A stretch of DNA of 14,868 bases, taken from contig NWUY0300076007.1 of the NCBI GenBank assembly GCA_004151065.3, positions 1 through 14,868 of the forward strand, read 5' to 3'. This document shows positions 10,303 to 14,868 of the stretch, in pieces. The DNA comes from Larix sibirica (Eukaryota > Streptophyta > Pinopsida > Pinales > Pinaceae). The translations under genes and the position numbers were made by a program. The notes beneath the pieces are model-generated. The model did not search any database, was not told the DNA's origin, and saw only the letters and a list, made by a program, of their open reading frames with translations. Within the stretch, counting starts at the first letter, position 1, and each line of letters opens with the position of its first letter.

Positions 10303-10340
10303 TTAATAGAAAGATAGAGACAAAATAAAAGTTTTCTAAA

Positions 10341-10974
10341 TCAATAGTAGATGGAAAAAATGACGGGTGGAAACTCCTCTCCCCCTCTGAATTCATGTGT
10401 TACCAACACTCCATCCTTTAGTAAAATAGCTTCTTTTGAGATCCTACCTACCTTCCGATTTAATTCCCTATATAAGTCTCCAAATGTGAGATGCTCATAA
10501 CCTAATATTGATTCTCCAATACATTGGAGAAAAGGTAGTAGTTGTAGTTGTAATTTGACAAATTCCATTACACCAGTCCATCAACAATTTGGAGTCATCA
10601 AACACTTGGAGAGTGTTCAAATTAATATCCAATGCACATTTCAATAAAATCCATAGGGCACAAAGCTCTGTTCTATTGTTAGTACCCCTTCCTACACCAA
10701 ATTTTAATGTATAGAAATGATTGTTCAAGAGTTAAATAATTTATTATGTGCTGCACATAGACGAATCTCCTTGGCAGGCACCATCAAAATATACCCTGGT
10801 CATATTCCGGTTTATGAATGGTTGTTTTATAATTCTGCAGTTCTTCTTAGGTTTTGTCTTTTGACCCTCCTTGAATAAACATCTAATTTTGTGTGCCACT
10901 AAAATTGGTTCCCATGATTTATATTCAAAACTTAATTTGTTTATGGTTACCATAAGATCCACAAAACATAGCAT
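10341..10974 (-). pseudogene. LINE B RNase H domain (broken, plant ARNH-like)
   Basis: This domain removes RNA from the RNA:DNA hybrid. It is spread over three frames. The first holds YFDGACQG (first catalytic Asp, codon 10785-10783). The next (10728-10495) holds GRGTNNRTELCAL with the catalytic Glu (10668-10666) and LQVFDDSKLLMDW with the third catalytic Asp. The last (10568-10341) holds the C-terminal FGDLYRELNRKVGRISKEAI, where AD-x-LS is usual; the fourth catalytic Asp is replaced by Gly (10448-10446). A few codons are missing between the first and second pieces. The layout downstream of zf-RVT is as in plant L1 LINEs that carry a plant-type RNase H. Confidence 0.82.
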
Positions 10975-11005
10975 GGAAGAGATTGGGAATTTCTATTTTC
11001 TGAGT

Positions 11006-11287
11006 CTACTTCCCAGGCTTCCAAACATTGAATAAGATTTGGTTTGTTCTAGGATCTGGGACAGTGTAGAGATTGTAAAACATCCTATCATACCTGATGT
11101 GAAAATGACATGTAACTAAAATATGATCAATTGATTCATCACTTTCTTTACAGAGAATACACCAATTTAGGCCATTCCAATTCCTTTTTTTCCCATTTTC
11201 CCAAGTGAGAATTCTATTTGACAATGCCAAGCATAAAAAATAGTCTTTAATGGACATTGATATTTCTAGATGTGTGACCAAAACCAT
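11006..11287 (-). pseudogene. LINE B zf-RVT zinc-binding domain (open but part of a broken ORF2)
   Basis: This 93-residue open piece carries the reverse-transcriptase zinc-binding motif: ALSNRILTWENGKKRNWNG, then C43-x2-C46-x8-H55-x4-C60 in NWCILCKESDESIDHILVTC, all four ligands kept. The domain normally lies between RT and RNase H in plant LINE ORF2 and is thought to bind nucleic acid. It is the best preserved segment of LINE B. Both neighbours in the polyprotein are in other frames, so it is a fragment rather than a gene. The first Met at 11287 is not a real start; domain similarity extends upstream in another frame (WKFPCPLK-like). Confidence 0.85.
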
Positions 11288-12090
11288 AATCTTTCAACTA
11301 ACATATCTACAAAATCAAGAGCCTCATATCCCAGCTTGGTGATAAGAACGCTAGTAGCTCGATTCCATGTCCACCTCAGTTCATCATCTATGTCTTGTAA
11401 ACATATTGCATTATGTGAAAGAGTAGTAAATTAATTGTTCCATTCAATATCATTGTCACCATGCGAATTTAATTCATTAAGTTAAACCTAGGTTTGAACC
11501 TAACTTCTTAGATTTAAATATGTTCTTGCTTCAGCCATAAAGAATATTCCATTTTCCTGAAGAATTGTCAACAACCCCTTCGACAGTTTGTAATTTTCAG
11601 GGGTGCCAATCCATGGGTCCTACCAGATCTTCAATTTTTTCCCTCATCCTATTTTCTAATTCACCCAACTACCTAATAGAGGGAAGGCTTGTAACAATCC
11701 TATGTAGACATTAGATGCATTTTTGAAATATTTATGTTCTAGTCTTATCCATTCCTATATAGATAGATCCTTAAAATATTTTTCCCTCACTATCTTTCCT
11801 CATAAACCATTATTAAAGAGAGGTATCAATAAATTCTTACCTGCCAAAGCTTCACCAAATAAAAATATGCTTTTAAAGCCCCAACTGTCACATTCTTTTG
11901 GTCTTTCCAAGTTAGACCATTTAACCATTGGTATACCTTCTTTTCGTTTTTACCAGTCCATAGAAAACTAAAGCATTTTTCTGGATTTTATTAAGAATTC
12001 CTTTAGGTACATGTGCAAGAGATAACCAATAGATACGAATACTCTCAAGGACGTATTTTATGAGAATCAATCTTCCCCCATGGGAAATCT
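11288..12090 (-). pseudogene. LINE B RT thumb and connection region (heavily broken)
   Basis: Read on the - strand just left of 12090, the frame gives SHGGRLILIKYVLESIRIYW and then LAHVPKGILNKIQK, the segment that normally follows the RT palm in plant LINEs. A frame change then leads to an SFLW-G-like word and further fragments: a DPW-I-G-like word near 11620-11600, an AEAR-like word near 11530, and LDFVD near 11320. Stops occur every few tens of codons. No other gene fits the stretch on either strand; the open + strand frame 11723-11971 is a shadow of this region. Confidence 0.65.
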
Positions 12091-12613
12091 AATGAAAAAG
12101 AGGTGAGTCAAAGTGATATGGTCTGCCCCTTTTATTCCTTTTAGTCTACCTGAACACTTGGAAAAAACAATTAATATACTTAAACCTTCCTCAATCAACA
12201 TGAAAAAAAGGGGGAAAGAGAACAACCTTGTCTAATACCTCTTCTAGCTCCGAAGAATCTAAAGGAGTTCCATTCATAAGAACAGAAAAACATTTGGGGG
12301 AGACACATCCTAGGAGCTAATTAACTGTTTTCAATCCCATACCCAATGAAAGAAGGACTATCTCGAGAAAAGTCCAGTTGAATTTGTTATAATATTTCGA
12401 CAAGTCAATTTTTAAGACAACAACATGAATTTTATTTATCATAATGGAATGGATGCCTTCCTTAGCTGATCCAACAACATCATGTATATGTCTATTGGAT
12501 AAAAACCCAAATTGTTCTTCAGAAATGAAGGAAGATAGCATACCTTTGATCCTATTCACTATAACCTTTGAGATGAATATATAAATAAGATTGCAAGGAG
12601 AAATGGATCTATA
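12091..12613 (-). pseudogene. LINE B reverse transcriptase fingers and palm (broken)
   Basis: The open stretch 12616-12317 begins with YRSISPCNLIY, matching the (F/Y)RPISLCN motif, followed by ISEEQFGFLSNRHIHDVVGS and motif A (VVVLKIDLSKYYNKF), whose catalytic Asp is kept (12406-12404). After a stop the sequence continues with a frame change into RRGIRQGCSLSPFFFMLIEE (RGIRQGC at 12242-12222) and GADHITLTHLFFI, the residues that lead into the F/YVDD box. The VDD itself is absent: the sequence jumps to the post-palm SHGGRLIL. Right of 12613 the LINE coding similarity stops at once, because a CACTA-like terminus begins. Confidence 0.85.
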
Positions 12614-13530
12614 CACTACTACATTTGGACCTCAAATTCGACGTTTCCACTAACGTTTGAGAAAAAATTCACCTCATGGCATCGAAATGAAGTCAAACAG
12701 GCATAAATTTTAGTCAAAATTTCGGGTTGGCTTTGACAAACATCGCTTAAGTGGCGTTTGAGAAAAATTCATCATTACACATAACTTAAGCAACGCATGT
12801 ACTGTCTTTTTTTTGTATTTCCCCCCTTTTTCTGCCCTTTTTCGTGCGTGGCACTGCAAAGCCATTTGGTATGAAAAAACATTGTTCAAGGAAAACTGGG
12901 AGAAGGAGAGATTGAGAGCAGGAGATGTTGGGAGGAGATATTGAGAGAAGTAGAGACCGGGAGAATGAGAGATTTCATAAACAGAGGTAAATTGCATCAT
13001 CAAGATTTTTCTACATTTCAATTGTTTTATAAACACAATTTTATTAATTTTGTGAAAGGGAGGTGGAATTATTTGCAAATTTATTTCCAAATCATGTGAG
13101 AATTCATGAAAGCATGTTCATCAGTGTGAGGGGGAAAACATCATTAGGCATATAATCCTCTTCTTGAGAAAAACTCTATTTGTTTATCTCCAAGTTTAAA
13201 TTTTTCTCTTCTAGTTTGTTGAGCCACTTCTTGGCTCCACTATGAATCTATGATTTGTGTCCTTGTCCTAAGTTAGAGTTTTATCAATAGTTGAGGCTAG
13301 AGGAACCAAGGCTCGAGTGACAAAGTTGCAAGATCATGTATAACATTCTTTTTGTCATCTTTTGATTATATCATTCTAGATTCTCTTCTCCCCTCCTCTA
13401 CAACAATTCTTGTAATTATTATTCATTGTCATGGTTATTGCATTTGAATTATAGAATTTATAATGATTTAAGAAGGTTTGTCTTATTGTAATTGTTTGCA
13501 AGTATCAAAAAAGATAAAATGTTGGAAAAT
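12614..13530 (+). mobile_element. CACTA-like transposon end, copy 1 (right extent uncertain)
   Basis: The element starts with CACTACTACATTTGGACC. CACTA at the very tip is the hallmark of En/Spm (DTC) transposons, and the next 180 bases hold short repeated words as expected of their subterminal regions: ACGTTT (12640, 12653), CGCTTAAG (12744-12751), GGCGTTTGAGAAA, ACTTAAG (12784-12790). A T-run with CCCCCC (about 12808-12830), a purine-rich GAGA tract (12891-12972) and an AT-rich non-coding body follow. It matches copy 2 (13941-14868) along its whole length. The three bases before it are ATA (possible target duplication). The opposite terminus (TAGTG) is not in the window, and no transposase was seen, so it may be non-autonomous or longer than the window. 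Another element type with a chance CACTA start is possible. Confidence 0.55.
12891..12972 (+). repeat. Purine-rich GAGA tract in copy 1
   Basis: An almost pure A/G stretch built on GGAGA, GAGAGA and ATATTGAGAGAAGTAGAGAC words. The matching tract of copy 2 (about 14226-14322) has extra GGATATTGAGAGAA-like units, so it varies in repeat number. Open frames called across it are low-complexity shadows. Confidence 0.7.
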
Positions 13531-13940
13531 CACTTAATTAATCAAAGACAAAGACCAAGAGAAAAAGATTTCATTAATTTTTTGTTAACATTTGGTTGAG
13601 CTTTGATGTTTAATTCTTTTAGATGCTGAAACTTGAAACAATGAGACAATTCAATCACATAAAATTCTACTCTATTGCTCACAAAAGTGTATATCCATCC
13701 TACCCTACTCTAACATAAGTAAAAGAAACCATGGAAGCATCTTCTTAATGCTGAAAAGTCTTCTCTTGTGTTTGGTAATGAATCAAAACAAGACTGCATC
13801 AAGTACCAATCATATATAAGATGGAATATCCATCATAACATGGCTAAAAAAAGAAGTGAATTCATGTAAATAGAAAAAAAACATAAACACCATCATAAGG
13901 AGAACATGTGCCACTATCTGCTTGCTCTATTCATTGGTGG
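13531..13940. other. Stretch between the two CACTA-like copies; no gene seen
   Basis: AT-rich DNA without a coding frame, RNA gene or recognised repeat. Copy 2 reaches the window end at the base that corresponds to 13530, so it cannot be told whether this stretch is the interior of element 1 (also present in copy 2 beyond the window) or host DNA between two separate insertions. No LINE B coding sequence resumes here, so the far end of the first insertion is not in this stretch. Confidence 0.5.
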
Positions 13941-14868
13941 AACTACTACATTTGGACCCCAAATTCAACGTTTCCACTGACGTTTGATAAAAAAATCACC
14001 TCCTAACGTCAAAATGAAGTCGAACATGCGAAAATTTTAGTTGAAATTTTGGGTTTGGCTTCGACACATGTCGCTTAAGCGGCATTTGGGAAAAAATAAT
14101 CTTCTGACATCAACTAATACATCACTTAAGCGGCGTACATACTGGTTTTTTTTTTTTTGCATTTCCCCCCTTTTCTACACGCGCACTGAAAATCCATTTG
14201 GTATGAAAGAAAAATCATTGTTTAAGGAAAATTGAGAGAAGGGGATATTGAGAGAAGGAGAGATTGGAAGAAGGAGATATTGAGAGAAGTAGAGACTAGG
14301 AGAAGGATAGATTGTAGAAAAGGAGGTAAATTGCATCGTCAAGATTTTTCTACATTTCAATTGTTTTATAAACACAATTTTATTCATTTTGTGAAAGGGA
14401 GGTGGAATTCTATGAAATTTTTTTTTCAAATCAAGTGAGAATTCATGAAAGAATGTTCATCAGTGTGATAGAGGGAAAACATCATTAGGCATATAATCCT
14501 CTTCTTGAGAAAAACTCTATTTGTTCTCCAAGTTTAAATTTTTCCCTTCTAGTTTGTTGAGTCACTTCTTGGCTCCACTATGAATATATGATTTGTTTCC
14601 TTGTCCTAAGTTAGATTTTTATCAGTAGTTGAGGCTAGAGGAACCAAGGCTCGAGTGACAAAGTTGCAAGATCATGTATAACATTATTTTTGTCATCTTT
14701 TGATTATATCATTCTAGATTCTCTTCTCCCCTCCTCTACAACAATTCTTGTAATTATTATTCATTGCCATGGTTATTGCGTTTGAATTATAGAATTTATA
14801 ATGATTTAAGAAGGCTTGTCTTATTGTAATTGTGTGCAAGTATCAAAAAAGATAAAATGTTGGAAAAT
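13941..14868 (+). mobile_element. CACTA-like transposon end, copy 2 (cut by the window edge)
   Basis: This copy is colinear with copy 1 from its first bases (AACTACTACATTTGGACC; the terminal C of CACTA is A) to the window end. Similarity starts abruptly at the tip: the bases before it (GGTGG) do not resemble those before copy 1, which argues for two element ends and against a simple segmental duplication. The last 335 or so bases differ from copy 1 at about 11 positions by eye, while the first 190 differ at 30 or more. It has the same T-run and CCCCCC, GAGA tract and AT-rich body, and no coding frame. It may be nested within the first element or next to it. Confidence 0.55.
14072..14081. repeat. 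Palindromic subterminal motif CGCTTAAGCG
   Basis: A perfect 10-bp palindrome in copy 2. Related words are CACTTAAGCG (14123-14132) in the same copy and CGCTTAAGTG (12744-12753) and ACTTAAGCAACG (from 12784) in copy 1. Repeated short subterminal words bind transposase in CACTA elements; that this word does so here is inference. The intact palindrome may be close to the ancestral form, the others being decayed at CG sites. Confidence 0.5.

Larger units (their letters stand above)
9984..12613 (-). mobile_element. LINE B: 3' half of a second L1-clade LINE, internally deleted, cut by a CACTA-like element
   Basis: On the - strand the element runs from the RT fingers (YRSISPCN, starting at 12613) through palm, connection, zf-RVT and RNase H, to a non-coding 3' region with an 83-bp tandem duplication and a (TAA)n-like tail. 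It has the same orientation as LINE A and similar RT motifs (FGFL-x2-R-x-IH-x6-A-x-EG), but the residues differ widely, so it is a different subfamily, not a duplicate. The 5' half (ORF1, endonuclease, start of RT) is absent because a CACTA-like terminus begins at 12614. A segment after the RT active site is deleted. All domains carry stops or frame changes. Confidence 0.85.

Noticed and set aside
12710-13090. 126-residue - strand frame, with a similar 84-residue one at 14175-14429.
   Set aside because: The two share sequence only because both element copies do. The translation is low-complexity from the GAGA tract and carries different indels in the two copies, with no sign of protein-level conservation.
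14146-14158. Poly-T run as a retroposon tail or Pol III terminator.
   Set aside because: It is internal to copy 2, is matched by a shorter T-run at the same place in copy 1, and no A-box or B-box promoter was seen nearby.
1-14868. CRISPR array, tRNA or rRNA genes.
   Set aside because: No regularly spaced short repeats, cloverleaf candidates or conserved rRNA words were seen on either strand by eye. A dedicated RNA search was not possible.

Overview
This window looks like nuclear intergenic DNA from a plant with a large, repeat-rich genome. The evidence is two L1-clade LINEs with plant-type domain order (DUF4283 and zinc-knuckle ORF1, endonuclease, reverse transcriptase, zf-RVT, RNase H), a CACTA-like DNA transposon terminus, heavy decay by point mutation, and no intact host gene. 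The RT dialect (FGFL-x2-R-x-IH-x6-A-x-EG) and the slow, stop-rich decay would fit a conifer or other gymnosperm. That species guess is an inference and is weak.

Layout, left to right. (1) 1-605: non-coding DNA with a G-box and a TATA-like box. (2) 606-3892, + strand: a single intronless but dead reading frame of about 1,095 codons, with 22 internal stops and only one evident frame change. It has a coiled-coil segment and a Gln/His/Pro/Arg-rich tail. I do not recognise the family. It is the least explained object here. (3) 3893-4619: AT-rich DNA without a gene. (4) About 4620-9940, - strand: LINE A, nearly complete at its 5' end (ORF1, endonuclease, RT) but lacking its zf-RVT and RNase H end. 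(5) About 9984-12613, - strand: LINE B, the 3' half of a related but distinct LINE. It runs from the RT fingers through zf-RVT and RNase H to a 3' region with an 83-bp tandem duplication and a (TAA)n-like tail. It has an internal deletion at the RT active-site region. (6) 12614 to the window end, + strand orientation: two direct copies (more than 0.9 kb each) of a CACTA-like element end. The first begins exactly where LINE B coding homology stops.

None of the coding units seems functional. The window reads as a history: two LINEs in the same orientation, side by side; a CACTA-like element then interrupting LINE B; and a second copy of the same terminus downstream (nested or adjacent). The unknown + strand frame at 606-3892 has the same decay signature as the transposons, so it may itself be a transposon-associated gene.
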